A stretch of DNA of 64,000 nt from Coptis chinensis (GCA_015680905.1 CM027378.1:54957501-55021500); one strand, 5' to 3'; shown: positions 22,794 through 35,388, counted from the stretch's first letter. The notes: generated by a model from the sequence alone, not told the origin. A program made the numbers and translations.

Positions 22794-23882
22794 TTAAGCT
22801 AAAGGAAAGAAATTGGTACACTTCATCTTCGGGAAAAGAGTTTGTGAAATACTCTTTGCGGAATCTTTGTCAACCACGTTGACCTCACCATCAATGTCAG
22901 GCTCTGGAAGTTGTTTCATCAACTTGAACACATTCACCTCGACTGAAAGATTTCCGAAGGACATGGTCATGGAACCATCTCTACAGTTAATAAGAGCATT
23001 AGCAGTGGTGAGGAACGGACGTCCTAAGATGATAGGAATGGAATCACATGCAACTTCTGTATCCAAAATAACAAAGTCTACAGGATAGAAGAAATCTTGG
23101 ACTTTTCCAAGGACGTTTTCCACAATTCGTTTTGAATACTTTATGGAACGATTGGCTAATTGTAGAGTCATGGTGGTAGGTTTGAGCTCATGAAGACCTA
23201 GTTGTTTAAATAAATAATATGGAAGTAAGTTCACACTAGCTCCTAGGTCTAGTAGTGCAGTAACCGTGTATTTGTCACCTAAGGTGCATGGAACCGTTGG
23301 TCTACCAGGGTCCTTGTATTTTACTATACCATTGTGTTCGGTGATGGAGGGAAACTGTTCAATGAGGAACGCTTGTTGAGGAACATTAGTTCTCCTTTTT
23401 GTGGTGCACATATCTTTCAGAAATTTTGCATGTTTTGGTAATAGTTTTAAGGCATCGAGAAAAGGTAAGTTGATTGCTAAATTTTGAAAAGTCTCTCGAA
23501 TTTCAGCAAAATTCTCATCAGGTTTATTCTTTGCCAAGCGTGCAAGAAACGGTGCCTTAGGGCGGAATTTGGCAAAGGGGTCTACTTGCCTGTTTCCTAC
23601 ATTCGGAGGTGTTGACTTTGTTGAATCTGGGGAATCTTTCGTAGGTTCATTATTAGAAATAGATTCCTTGGAACCCTCTTTTTCCTTTGGTTGATCATCT
23701 GGCATACGTATTTGATCGTCTACAGTTTTTCCAGATCGTAGAGTAGTGATTGCATGCACCTCACCTTGGTTGGGGGTGCTTGTACCAGGGGCATTGGTGA
23801 GCGCAAAGTTTGTGGTTCTTTGGTTTAGGGTTTGGAAACTGCTTGTGCAGGAAACACGCCTTCGACTCTTTTCTTGCACCAA
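22794..23882 (-). pseudogene. E1 protease (retropepsin)
   Basis: Carries FLARLAKNKPDENFAEIRET, NLPFLDALKLLPKHAKFLKD, CTTKRRTNVPQQAFL, VKYKDPGRPTVPCTLGD, the active-site loop ALLDLGASVNLLPYY, then FYPVDFVILDTEV and IILGRPFLTTANALINC. It is an aspartic protease that would cut the gag-pol polyprotein. It overlaps the end of gag in another frame, so expression needs a frameshift or this is a mutation; one-frame gag-protease in E4 suggests mutation. Confidence 0.85.
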
Positions 23883-25183
23883 TTCTTTGAAGTGATTGTT
23901 GGATAGGCGTTAAAATTTGAGATTTGTTGGTTCATGTAAGCCAAGAAAGTCTCATTTGTCCTATCCGTAATGGTTGGCGCAGGTTGTGCAACAGGTAGTA
24001 GTTCTCGATTATTGCTTAGAAGTTGGTGATTATAGTTTGGATCTGGATTAGCTGGAACAAGGTTGCGGTTGGTTTGATAATTAGCATTGGAATTATTTTG
24101 AAATTGACCTTGTTGGTATTGTTGATTATCTCCTTGGTGGTATGGAATAAAATTGTTGGTAGGTCGAACAGGTGGATTAGTGAAACCTGGAGGAGCCCCC
24201 ATTTGTTGGTTATTTTGGCGCCAAGCGAAATTCGGATGTTGTCTCCACGATGCATTGGGAATGTTGAATGCACATGCCTCCTCCGATTGTTGAGTAGGGG
24301 AAGCATATAACAAGGGACAATATGCATCAGGATGGTCAGGACTAAGACAAAAGACACAAGGGGCGGTGTCAACGTTCATGACTGGTTTTGGTAGTTGATC
24401 GTTTACTTGAACTGCAAGGGCATCTACTTTTTTAGTTAGGGATTCTATCAAATTTTTTATTTCGGGATCGGGTTTTACCTCAAAAATAGATGTGGCCTTT
24501 GTAACATTGTCCTTTGATGACCGAGACGACTCAGTGTTACCCCAGTATGTACCTTTTTTTGCTTGTTTTTCAAGAAAAGTATAAGCTTCGGTAGCTCCTT
24601 TGTCCATGAAGCAACCGCCGTTCATTATATGAAGAGTTTCTTTTTGATGATCAGAAAGACCATTAAAGAATGAACAAACAAGGACAGCTTTGTCCAGTTG
24701 GTGATGAGGACATTCTAACAGAAGATCAGTAAAACGACTCCATGCTTTTGTAAAGGATTCATGAGGATTTTGACGAAAGAATTGAATTTTTTGAAGCATT
24801 TCAGTTGTTTTCTTCTGAGTGTAAAATTGAAGCATGAAAGCTTGAACTAGTTTATTCCATGTATCTATGGACTGTGGCTGTTGTTGTGCTAGCCAGATTG
24901 ACGCTTTTTCCGCTAAAGTGAATGGAAACAGTCGAAGCAAGAGTTGTTCCTTAGAGACTGCTGGATGGTGAAATGTTGTTGCCACTTGTTGAAGCCTACG
25001 AAGATGATTGTAAGGTTTTTTGTGCTCCAAACCATGATATATAGGTAACAAACTGAAAACGTTTGGTGGGATACGAAAATCATCGACAATGTCCTCAAGT
25101 TTGATGCAGGAAGAAGGTCTTTCCTGTAATGCAGTATAGAAATCCAAGAGGGGCTTCTCTGCTGGTGGAGGATCGTCGGCCAT
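23825..25183 (-). CDS. E1 gag
   Basis: The start is taken at 25183 (MADDPPPAEKPLLDFYTAL) because the gags of E3 and E4 start at the same point (MAEERESPLSNFYKAL, MAKEQDIPLSDFYKAL); an open stretch continues 51 codons upstream. Capsid-type blocks: FRIPPNVFSLLPIYHGLEH, LLRLFPFTLAEKASIWLAQ, WNKLVQAFMLQFY, FFRQNPHESFTKAWSRFTDL and ECPHHQLDKAVLVCSFFNGL. A CCHC knuckle CVFCLSPDHPDAYC follows, then an Asn/Gln-rich tail. The frame is uninterrupted for about 450 codons, so gag is the best preserved gene of E1. Confidence 0.88.
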   Translation of the reverse strand: MADDPPPAEKPLLDFYTALQERPSSCIKLEDIVDDFRIPPNVFSLLPIYHGLEHKKPYNHLRRLQQVATTFHHPAVSKEQLLLRLFPFTLAEKASIWLAQQQPQSIDTWNKLVQAFMLQFYTQKKTTEMLQKIQFFRQNPHESFTKAWSRFTDLLLECPHHQLDKAVLVCSFFNGLSDHQKETLHIMNGGCFMDKGATEAYTFLEKQAKKGTYWGNTESSRSSKDNVTKATSIFEVKPDPEIKNLIESLTKKVDALAVQVNDQLPKPVMNVDTAPCVFCLSPDHPDAYCPLLYASPTQQSEEACAFNIPNASWRQHPNFAWRQNNQQMGAPPGFTNPPVRPTNNFIPYHQGDNQQYQQGQFQNNSNANYQTNRNLVPANPDPNYNHQLLSNNRELLPVAQPAPTITDRTNETFLAYMNQQISNFNAYPTITSKNWCKKRVEGVFPAQAVSKP

Positions 25184-26490
25184 AATGACAGAAGTTGATG
25201 GCGACGAAGGATTGTGATGAAGGTAATTAGCAGTAGAAGAATAATTTTTAGGTGAGAACTTACGCAATTGCTTATCGTATTTTTTTCGATGATAGGTATG
25301 TTCAATTTCTTTAGTGAAACTAGACCTTAATCTCATGCAAGCATAAAATTAGATCTAACTTACAGAAGGAATTTAGTAGGACTCGAATTTTATTATTATC
25401 TTAAGCATTAGAGTTTAACAACATATGTCTAAGCTGCTGCTAACGTAGCAGTGAAGCTAGGAATACATGTGCATAAACCAACAGCCAGGTCACAAGAGAG
25501 ATATGAGGGAGGCTTTCCGTGCAAGCACGGTTCTAATTAAGTAACCTCAATCTTTCAAGTTTCCTAGACACCATTAGAATATGATTTAAGATTTATGGAA
25601 TTAAAATTTATGCAAAGGCGGTATTAATTTTAATTTAATTTGTTTTTATTTTAATTTTATTTTATTTTATTTATTTTTTAAGATTTATGCAAGGGTGAAA
25701 ATACAAACATGCAAATACAATCTACTCATACAATACTAGGTGCAGTAGCATGTGAAGGTACTCTACTCATACGTATAGCTATATGAATAGGCAAGCTTGT
25801 GTCATCGATAAATATTTCCATACGTACAAGCAAATATACATCAGTAATACGTATATGTACGCTAATTTGTAAATCGATATTACGTAAACGTATATCAACA
25901 AGAATGAGCAAATTTGAATCACTCATGCATTATCTAAATACATAAGCATGTGGATATAGTATACATACGCAGATAAATACGACAAAACTAAACATGCAAG
26001 GTATTATACATAAACTAAAATACGACTCTTGTATTGCATAATAATTCAATTTTGACAATACTCATTGAGATTGCGAATGTCATATAGAGAGCAGCTTTAC
26101 CCCGTAGGGTTTAGAAACAACTTACCCAACTCAGATTTTAACCCTCGTTGGAATGTTCTCCTCTTTCTTGACAAAATCAACTTATTAGACAATACCGGTA
26201 ATGCGATATCGAGAAATATTAAACATGTAACAAGAAACATTTTATCGTGAGAAAGACATATACCCATGCAAAACATTACCATTAATATGTAAATATACAT
26301 TAATATGCAATTCATGTCCGTGTAATCGTATATAAATATTTACCGGTGTACGAACTTGATTTATGCATAATTCTAGGCTAAAACTTAAATAATAATCCAT
26401 AAATTTTTCCTAATACTATATACATGGCATACATGCAGAAAAAAACATAAAAAAAAATTACAATAATACTGAAATTTTGGAACCTGTAGC
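25184..26490 (-). other. E1 5' leader
   Basis: Region between PBS and gag. No credible gene; short open frames are AT-rich by-products. The stretch 25720-26000 is full of TACGTA-like palindromes in an AT-rich setting. Confidence 0.5.
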
Positions 26491-26508
26491 TTCCCGGCAG
26501 CGGCGCCA
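26491..26508 (-). promoter_or_regulatory. E1 primer binding site (tRNA-Asp type)
   Basis: TGGCGCCGCTGCCGGGAA in element sense, two bases from the LTR end. It fits the 3' end of plant tRNA-Asp with one or two mismatches, the primer typical of Athila. Confidence 0.82.
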
Positions 26509-26510
26509 TT

Positions 26511-27954
26511 TGATGTATACTTCTTTACTACTACTTAGAGGTTTGAACTCTCTAAATTGATGCAAAAGCAACTCAAGGTCCTTACTCACGATCTTCGATT
26601 TCGTAGAGTTGGAATAAGGATTCGAACCAACCTAAAGTCTAGGACAACTACAAATTGGTTGTTACAATAAAGGGAACTAAGGAGTAAGGTTATAATACTA
26701 ATGCTAGGTTTTCTTTCCTACACAACATTAAGAAAAACATTAAAGTTTGAATCATGCACTTAATACAAAAGACAATTTACTAAAGAAAGAAAAGTGGAGA
26801 GCTAATCCTCCTCATGTGATACTAACGTTTAGTTGTTGATTTGAAAAGTTTATTTATTCTTCCTAGACTCATAGACAAGCCCCTAATGGAAGAAAACTTG
26901 ATCCCTAGCATATATGGCTCACTTAAGAGCTCATACATGTTAGCAAGTGGAACCAAGCAATGACTTATCTCTAAGCTCATTGCTTTGATTCCTAACTAGA
27001 CTCTACACCAACTATCATTTTGGGATAGGATGTAGAGTTAGTTGTTCTTCCTAAAAACCTACCAAACCAATAACAATTGTTTTTTCCTCATATGAGTTGG
27101 ATTAACTCCCCAAAAGGGAAGTTAGCTCATGATCATTGAGACAAGGAATTTAAACTAGAGAAACAAAGAAAGAGAGAAAAAGGAAGAAGATAAACAATCA
27201 AACTCACTTCTATTTATTTTCTAGAAGAAAACAAGTGTTTCCTCCATTAAAACTATTACAAGCTTCTTACCAAAACTAAAAACTAACTTATGATTTTTTT
27301 CACTAAGGAACTAAAATAATGTCATGTAAGGAAAATAAGTCAAGGGAGTAAATGGAGTGTCCCCCACCCTTGTCTAATTTCTTCTCCATTTGAGGGAAAT
27401 CTCATTTCCTCCCACGTGAATCATCAAACCATATTAATTCATTTTTATCCACCACATTAAAACAAAGTGACACCTTGCATTTTTTTCACTATTAACACCT
27501 AATCTAATTTATTACATGCAAGGTGTCAACTTTGCACCAATAATTTGTTATTTTTGTCTTGACATGCTCCTTGATTGATGACTCATCCAATCTTGTGGCC
27601 CCGCATAGTGGGTCCATGTGCAGTCCAGTGGCAGTCCGGTATTTGGGCAGTTTTACAACTCCTCACCTATGCATAGATTTCATCACCCTGATTGTCTGAG
27701 CAGCTCTCTTGTCGCATTCGGAGTCCTGGTTCGAGAGGTAGGAGCTTTGGAAGTTTGATGCTTCTGTGCGGATATGGAAGAATTCATATATCGCCGTTCC
27801 TCGTGCTTTTATCGCAGTTTAACCAATATTTCCATGTTTCTGCAAATACCTGCAAAAGTATGAAAACATATTTATTTTATGATTATTAAACACATAATTA
27901 ACCAAATTTATATGTCTCAATGGGGTTTCATAATACACTTTTGGGTGCTTATCA
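26511..27954 (-). repeat. E1 5' LTR (right copy)
   Basis: Partner of 1436-2883. It starts TGATGTATAC and ends GCTTATCA, followed by CTTGC at 27955-27959. Confidence 0.93.
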
Positions 27955-27959
27955 CTTGC

Positions 27960-28606
27960 CAATGAAATAACTCCTTAAACCTACCTTGCAAGCACACATA
28001 TGGATTTTTGTGTGAGGAGTTGGACAAACTTCGGGAAGATCAGGTTAGTTGTGTGTTTGATTCTCAATTTGACTTTTTAGCGGTCATGTGAAAAAGTAGT
28101 TAATAATACTAGTCATATTATATATATCTAACATGAAGCCATCCTTTATGATTATGAGTCGGGTATTCTTGAATTTGAAATAAATGTATACGTTAAATAT
28201 AAACTAACGTGTATTTCATTAGGTAATTTGGCTGCCGTATGATTCATGGGGGGATGCTCCTATGTTAGCCCTAGATTCTTCTTGTATTCAACCTTTGTCT
28301 ACATGGTTGATCCACTTTGACATCCTCGAGAGGTCTATGCCTGAGAGATGTTTGAGGCAGTACGGGTTACAACAACACATACTGCATCCCCCACTTAGAT
28401 GGAACCGAAAAGCAAAAGGAGTTGATATGACGGCCACATGCACAAAGTGGGATCAGTGGCGGTTGTGGGACTGTGTCGAGGTGGAAGTAAGATTTTCTGT
28501 GGCAACACATGTAGCATATCTTGAATGGTATGAGATTCATAGTGTCACTCACATCAGACCATTGTCTAGTCGCGAGTCATTACAAAAGGATAGACTAAAC
28601 GAACAG
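27960..28606 (+). pseudogene. PMD gene 1, exons 3b and 4 (C-terminal PMD)
   Basis: Right of E1 the interrupted exon resumes and ends CEELDKLREDQ at 28043, matching DELNTLREDQ of gene 2; a TGA at 27963-27965 stands where gene 2 has Trp. After an intron, exon 4 (28223-28606) encodes VIWLPYDSWGDAPM, STWLIHFDILERSMPERCLR and QYGLQQHILHPPLRWNRKAK, typical of the PMD C-terminal part. It ends at a CAG/GTGATT donor, whereas gene 2 reads to a stop here. Confidence 0.82.
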
Positions 28607-29052
28607 GTGATTCTTTTATAAATCTGTGAGTTTGTTTGCTTCCAGTACTTCTTTACTAATTTATTTAATAACTAATCGGTTATGCAAAATAGGCGCTTAA
28701 TAGTACTTAATGTTGTGGTCAGTGTAAAATATCCATAACATGTTCTGCTAAGTTCAAATTTGAAGAAGTAGTACATGTTGTGGAAACATATGCCTTTGTG
28801 AGCAATAGTAAATAATCTCTTAAAACCTTTGCACTTTGTGTTCATCGTCAAATTGAATGCCTCATGATTTCGTCAAATTGGATTTTGTATCTTTATAAAG
28901 TTTGAACTTTGGCACTTTTATAGTTAACCTTAACTACTTATGTGAGTTTTTCTTGTCCTATGGTTTATACTTTGCATATGTGTCAAGTCCCAATATCTCC
29001 ATAACTAACATTGCTTATGCTTTCTAATACAGTAATTGTTGTTTTCGCCTAG

Positions 29053-29723
29053 CGAGAATGCTTGAACCTATTTTTCAGCAAATCCCTGGTGTCATTATCC
29101 CTCAAGAGTTGTGAGACTTGCACAATGAAATATTAAAATATGAGACAGAAAGCGTGACGGTTGAAGAAAGTGGTTTGCAAACGGACCATCTGGAAGTGGA
29201 TCCTTATGCGGCACCCACTTATTCCTCCCTAACTAGTGGTAGTGACACTGATGGACAGGCTAAAACCAACCATCACCCAAAAACTTCCATGTGGTCACCA
29301 CTTGAGCATGTCCATCTTCCACAAGGTAAATGCAGTTGTGCATTAAACATGTTCTGTCCATTTCTAATGTATCTAATATTTTTGTGTAGATAGCAATAAT
29401 AAAGGCAAATTGATTGCAAGAGAAGCAGTTAAGGGGGATAGTGGAATGGGTTTGTTGAGTGAGCATGGTGCTAGAAGGTTATATGGTGGGAGAGACTCAG
29501 AAGAAGACACTGATGAAGCTGGAAATGGTTAGTATCCCTTTTCAGTTGTCAATACTTGTGTATATAACATGTCAGTCTATAACAATCCCTTTTCTTATAT
29601 AGATGTTCCATTAAAGAAAGGAACTACAAAAACCCAGAGTAGAGGTGATCCAAAAAAGATTGCCACCGTTGAGGGAAATGAAAGGCTCGATCGGTGAACA
29701 AAGTTCGGCTGCTTGTACTAATG
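29053..29723 (+). pseudogene. PMD gene 1, linker exons 5 to 7
   Basis: Three short exons with good splice sites and consistent phases: 29053-29325 (RMLEPIFQQIPGVIIP, then PTYSSLTSGSDTDG), 29390-29527 (Gly/Arg/acidic, LYGGRDSEEDTDEAGNG) and 29603-29723 (Lys-rich). They link the PMD to the protease half. TGA at 29112-29114 and a late frame change are disabling. The SGSDTDG segment has a counterpart in gene 2 (SSDSGSDMDG). Confidence 0.62.
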
Positions 29724-30195
29724 GTAAGTTTTTTTTTTACCTAATTCTTACTTTGTCAATTGCATATTGTTTACTCTTTTGTTGTATGTGTACATGTATG
29801 AGTGTCGGGTTTGGTCACCGGTATAGGGAGTCATACACGATGAGGTCTGATCGTCTGAAATTGTTTCAAGGAGTGATTGTCATATAGATTGTCTTATCAT
29901 ATATATAGATAATGTCTTAAAAGATTGTTTTGACAGCGACAATTTTGTTTCAACTCATGACTCCTGAGGTTTTATTTCTTGCAGTTTTGCAATGTATATA
30001 CTTGGAAAAACTGTCATACTCTTGTTTGTTATTGTTGGTTGTGTGTTATGACTTCAAGTTGAACCCATATTGCTTAAGTCGAAATTCTTGAACCACCCAC
30101 TTTGAAAGAAGTGGGCATATAGAACATGTTGAGTCATGTGGGGTTAGGATAGATGTTATGAATTATAACTATGTTCAATCCATTCTTTGGCATGG

Positions 30196-31705
30196 TGATA
30201 AGAGCCCAAAACTGTAGTTTTAACCCCTTTAACAATATCGTTTTTGACCAATTATGTGATTAATAAATAAGAGTTAATATTGTTATCGTGTTCTTATGTA
30301 TTTCAGGCATTGAAGTCGAATATGTGCAGAAATGCGTCCCTTTTGCGAGATAAAGAAGCAAAGGTTGGTTGCTAAAAAGTTCTATGATTAAAGGCCAAGG
30401 TTCAAGGAGAAAAAGCCTTTTTAAAAGCCCGGTCAAAGCTGAAAAGTCAAAGTCAATGCGGGCAGAAATAGCGCACAAAAGTCAGCAGAACTTTCGAAAG
30501 TCGTATATTTGGACTCAGACCTCGGAATTGGGCCTACCTTATGTCAAAACGTCCAACTTGGAAAGAGATTTCTAATGGTCCAAGCTTTGACCCTATCAGA
30601 AGAGCGAAAGTGGACAAAAAAGCTATTGAAGTCATTTCCAGCTGAAATCCCCTTTGTAGACTGAAGTAATGAAGTTTTGGGCTCGATTTTCCGGCCTAAA
30701 ACATGGCTCCTCAGCCCATGCACAAATTTGTAGATCTTTTCTCCTCCATATCAAGAGACAAAAACTTAGCTCTTAAGTTACTTAGAATTTTAATTAGCTT
30801 TACTTAGTCTAGATCCAATAGTTAGTTTTAGATCTAGTTAATTAGCATCAAATTAGTGTTTAAAATAAGATTTAATCTTTAGAATCAATAATTAGTTTGT
30901 ATTTTAAGTTTTAGTTTCTAATTCAATATTGAATTCATAGATTTAGTTTGTCTTCATTTATAATTAGTTATTCATAATCTTAGTTCTACATTAGTTGTAA
31001 TTTCAGTTTTAATTCATGTTGATTCTTAGACTATTTGTTCTATTCGTTTAATCAAGTTTATTTTAATCAATTTTAGTTTAATTTAATTATGTCTTCCTAT
31101 TATTGTTTATTGTCAATGAATCCAATGAAACTAGGCAAAAAACTCCATTAGAAGAGGTTAAAGAAGCCATGTGAGGATGATTGCTTGTTAGAATAGTTGT
31201 TATTTAGAATAGAATTTCAAGTTCATTATTATGAGTGTTTAGAGATAAACCTCATAATAATGAACTAGAGTTTAGAGCTACCATCAAAGAGATTTGTGGT
31301 GGAGCTAAGCTCTCATGCTAGTGGAACCTTGATTCGAGAGGACTTGGTATTCACTAGGGATCAATATTCGATTCGATGACTAACTAATAGGCAATCTAAT
31401 TGCATGGTGGAATTTCCCCCCTCTATGTTCTTCCAATTTATTAAATTCACCTTTTAATTGCTTAGTTAAATTAGTTAAATTTATAATTAGTTTTAGTTTA
31501 AATAAATCACAATATTACTCTCATTGTTCTCACCATTGTTTCCTTGTGTTTGATTAATTGAATTCATTTAAGTCTAGATAGATTAAGAGTGGAACGATTT
31601 CGTACTCTATATATTGAATGAATATATATGTGAGAGTAGGAAATAAATAATTGATACCGTAAGAATAAAGTTAGAGTAATCTAGTTGAGTTTTTACGGGT
31701 TATCA
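30196..31705 (+). mobile_element. Solo LTR of the E3/E4 family
   Basis: A lone 1510-bp LTR: it starts TGATAAGAGCCC, ends ACGGGTTATCA and is flanked by CATGG at 30191-30195 and 31706-31710. Its start and end match the E3 and E4 LTRs. No internal sequence is left, so it is the product of LTR-LTR recombination. It lies in an intron of PMD gene 1. Confidence 0.9.
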
Positions 31706-31887
31706 CATGGTGATCCAACTCATTGAGCGAATGGCAAACTATTTACTTTGAATGCAGTAAAAATGTAGTTAGTTAAATTTCTTATAAGTCTCGCTCATAA
31801 GGAATTGTGTCATTGTGGTTTTTTTTTTTGTATGTTGTTTCATGGCTTATTTTATTAGTCTTTCTCACGGAAGTCCATCTATTACAG

Positions 31888-32465
31888 GATCCTCACAAGA
31901 AGTAGTGAAAAAGCAACAACCATCATACCTATAGATTGAAATTGGACCCACATTGAAGCCACCAGTAGCTGGAGTAAGTAGTTGTAAAAAGTGGCGCTAT
32001 ACTGTTGCTTTGGAAGAAACATAATCTACTTTTTCACCAACTGTTGGCAGAATAACCAGATCAAAGAAGGGTTTCTTCATGTATCCGGGAGAAACAGGAG
32101 GCAACGAAGTGGCAGGGGAGAAAAACAAGAAGAAAAGGATTTCTACTGAGAGGAATAAGAAAGCGGTCAATGTTATTGATCTCGATGATTTCACTTCTAT
32201 TAGTCGACAGGAAGTGAGGTTGAAGGAGCTAAAACGATCAAAATTCTTGAGATATATCAGGGACAATGACAGAGAAAGATTAACGCAAATGCTATAAAAA
32301 CATTTTCAAGAGCACAATATTATGGGAGGACAAAGAAGGAGAAAGATGTTAGGCAGGAGTGGAGCTTGAACGGCTGCTACATAATAATATGCTCTCAGGC
32401 AACGTAAGTTATTACCTAAATTCTCAATCATACACTACTGTAATTCAACATTTTACTAACTACAC

Positions 32466-32502
<37 letters not shown>

Positions 32503-32732
32503 GTTTGTCGACTGGTACGGAAGTTATGTTGAAAATAACCCAAGAACAGAAATCAAATCGCCCGTGTTTAATTCTTGGGCATACGTAAGAACATTGAACT
32601 CAATTCCACATACTTATAGTTTATGAGGGCAATATATAGTTTATAACACCTGACATATAATATTACTATTTTTTTTCCCCATAGAGATACATATCACCTG
32701 AGACGAAAGACAAGAAGTTAAGAGAAAAGTGT
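31888..32732 (+). pseudogene. PMD gene 1, exons 8 to 10a (start of Ulp1-like part)
   Basis: Exon 8 (31888-32403) encodes GRITRSKKGFF, a Lys-rich stretch EKNKKKRISTERNKK, an acidic VIDLDDFTS and ELERLLHNNMLSGN. Exon 9 (32504-32584) encodes FVDWYGSYVENNP. Exon 10 starts at 32695 (RYISPETKDKKLREKC) and is cut by E3 at 32732. The 'L..nnMLsgn-vdwY' pattern is like the region that opens a Ulp1 protease domain. Stops at 31932 and 32022 and a late frame change in exon 8 break it. A long T run (32468-32499) lies in the polypyrimidine tract before exon 9. Confidence 0.68.
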
Positions 32733-34190
32733 TGATAAGTGCCCAAAACTATAGTTTTACCCCTTAACAATAATACTTTTAGACCAATTATACGAGTAAT
32801 AAATAAGAGTTAATGCTGATTACGTGCTTTTATGTATTTCAGGCATTGAAATTAATTATGTGCAGAAATGTGTCACTTTTGTGAGATAAAGGAGCAAGGG
32901 TTGGTTGCTAAGAAGTTCTATGATTAAAGGCCAAGATTCAAGGAGAAAAAGCCTTTTTAAAGCACGGTCAAAGCTGAAAAGTCAAAGTCAACGCGGGCAG
33001 AAACAGCGCACAAAAGTCAGCAGAACATCCGAAGACTGTATCTTTATACTCAAACCTCAGAATTGGGCCTACCTTATGTCAAAACGACCGCCTTGGAAAG
33101 ATCTTTCCAATGGTTCAAACCTTGACCCAATCAGATAAGCAAAAGTGGACAAAAAGTCTATTGAAGTCAAATCTAACTGAAAAAACCTCTGTGGACTGAA
33201 GAAATTGGGTTTTGGGCTCGATTTTCCAGCCCAAAACATGGCTCCAGTCCCATGCACGAAATTGGGGATGTCTTTCTCTTCTTGAAGGGAGAAAAGGAGG
33301 TGGACTAATTCGCTAGACCTAGATTAGAAAATAAAGTAGCTTAGACTCCATTAATTTGTTTTATTACCTTATTTTTAATTTAGTTATTGAATCATTGATA
33401 ATTCTTCATTAGAGTAATAACAGTAGTTAGTTATTCATAAATTTAGTTTTGGTTTATTAAATTACTTAGATCTAAATTTAGTTATTAGTTGTTATCATTT
33501 CTTAATTATTAATTCAGTTGTGAATCCTTGATTAGATCAAATTAGCAAATTTATAATCTTTATATCAACACTTGCTGAAATTCATATAGAAATAATAGTT
33601 TAATGATTCAAGGCTAAAACCTCCATTAGAGGGGTTTGAGGAAACCTTGATGAAAACTTGATTGTGTTAGCTTAGAAATTGTTGTGATAATCTATTCAAT
33701 TCTAGAAAGTAATTAGTTTACCATGAGAATGGGTTTGATTGCTTCACATACTAGTTATTATTTGGTAGAGATTGTCATGAATAATTAAGGATTAGAAATA
33801 CCAATTTGTTATGCAAAAGCATTGCAATTTGGATTACGATGAATCTTCGCTAGTTAATTAAGTCGAGTTAAGGTGGAATCAAATCCCCCTAATTCCTCCT
33901 CATATAGTCAAATTAGCAATTCCGTAGTTTGAATTATCGTATCCTGATTAGTAGTTTCCCATCCTAGTATAATTTCTATCGTTACTCTCATTAACTTTGA
34001 TAGACTGATAATCGTAGTTAACTTAGAATTCTAAAGAACTCGGAGTGGAATGCATTTTCTATTCCAACTATATTGCAATAGCATCGAGAGTAGAAAACTT
34101 TGATAACATAAGCGTAAATTAGTTTTAGTTTTACTTGCGTTTGAGTCTCGTAGTTTATGCGTAGGTAAAACTATCATTTTACTGTTATCA
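32733..34190 (+). repeat. E3 5' LTR
   Basis: Starts TGATAAGTGCCC, ends TTTACTGTTATCA; partner of 49681-51138, same length. Confidence 0.92.
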
Positions 34191-34192
34191 AA

Positions 34193-34202
34193 TGGCGCCG
34201 CT
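34193..34202 (+). promoter_or_regulatory. E3 primer binding site remnant
   Basis: Two bases after the LTR only TGGCGCCGCT matches the PBS of the relatives. The next bases (CCTCGCATCTCCTGTGAG) instead resemble E4 sequence just before gag (CTCCTCGCTTCTTCTGTC at 37796), so about 1.2 kb of leader and half the PBS are missing. Confidence 0.65.
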
Positions 34203-34414
34203 CCTCGCATCTCCTGTGAGAGGTTTATACTAGCATTTCAGGATTGTTTTGAGTGTTATTGTGTTTAGTTAAGATTGGTCTTAGCATTGCATGAGATTAA
34301 TGTCAGGTAGAAGAAAAATGCCTAACGTAATCAACCGAACGTCAACAAACACGCCTTTCTAGTATATCACTTACTACACCTCTAGCTAATATACCACACA
34401 CTACACCTGAAATA

Positions 34415-35388
34415 ATGGCTGAAGAAAGAGAGTCTCCTCTCTCTAACTTTTACAAAGCCTTGAACGATAGCCCAAAATCTTGCATCATTCTTGCAGACCC
34501 AGTGGGGGATTTCTGAATCCCCCCAAATATATTAAATTTGTTACCCGTTTTTCATGGGTTAGACCATGAAAAACCTTATCAGCACATGCGTAGGATTGAA
34601 CAAGTCCTTACCACATTCCACCATCCTATGGTTGGTGCTGAACAAATTAAACTGAGGGTGTTTCTTTCACCTTAGCCGATAAGGCAGCATCTTGGTTAAC
34701 TTCCCAAGCGCCTAATTCTGTGGACTCATGGGTCAAACTTGTTCAACTATTTATGGATTATTTTTACCCACCACTGAAGACAGATGAAATGCTTTCCAAG
34801 ATTCATTTCTTTCGACAGAATCCTCATGAATCATTTTCAGAGGCTTGGAATCATTTCACCGATCTTCTTATAGAGTGTCCACACCATAACCTCGCGAAAG
34901 ACACGTTAGTTCGTGCCTTTTTCAAAGGACTTTTACACCACCATAAGAAGTCATTGACATAATGAATGGGGGTAGGTAGTTTCCTCAGTAAAGGAGCTTC
35001 AAAGACTTATAAATTTTTAGAAGATCAAACAAAGTGTAATAATAACTAGGGAGGGGGGGGGGGGCGGGGTTAGTGACGATATCTCCCGCTCCGCTAGTTC
35101 TTTTACAACAGTTAAGGCCACCGTTATGTTTGAGATTAAACCCGATCCTGAGCTTAAAACTTTAATTGAATCTCTATCTAAAAAGGTAGAAGCTATTTCT
35201 GTTCAACAAAAGCCTATTCCCGTCATGAATGTCAACTCTAATCCATGTAATTTCTGTTTAAGTCCTAAGCATCCCGACTCCTATTGTCCTCTCGCTTATG
35301 AACAACAAACATCACAACCAGTTGGAGACAACATCCCAACTTCAGTTGGAGAAATAATCAACAAGTTACACCTCCAGGGTATAATAAT
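34415..35388 (+). pseudogene. E3 gag, first part
   Basis: The ATG at 34415 opens MAEERESPLSNFYKAL. Blocks follow as in E1 and E4: PPNILNLLPVFHGLDHEKPY, LTTFHHPMVGAEQIKLRV, WVKLVQLFMDYFYPPLKTDE, HFFRQNPHESFSEAWNHFTD, ECPHHNLAKDTLVRAFFKGL and a CCHC knuckle CNFCLSPKHPDSYC. A TGA (near 34514), two frameshifts and a G run (35050-35066) break it. E4 inserted at 35388 in the Asn/Gln-rich tail. The rest is at 43927. Confidence 0.85.

Larger units (their letters stand above)
1436..27954 (-). mobile_element. E1: giant Athila-type Ty3/gypsy retrotransposon
   Basis: A 26.5-kb element bounded by LTRs of 1448 and 1444 bp that start TG and end CA, with CTTGC duplications outside. It reads on the minus strand: 5' LTR at right, PBS matching a tRNA-Asp 3' end, gag, protease, RT, RNase H, integrase, then a very long 3' region and a polypurine tract before the left LTR. 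Removing nested E2 leaves about 17.5 kb, long for the Athila group as I know it. The extra length is a 3' cassette with three domain ORFs, a candidate micro-ORF and several promoter-like blocks. All pol genes carry stops or frameshifts, so it is no longer autonomous. The LTRs differ at only a few dozen positions by eye, so insertion was not ancient. Confidence 0.92.
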
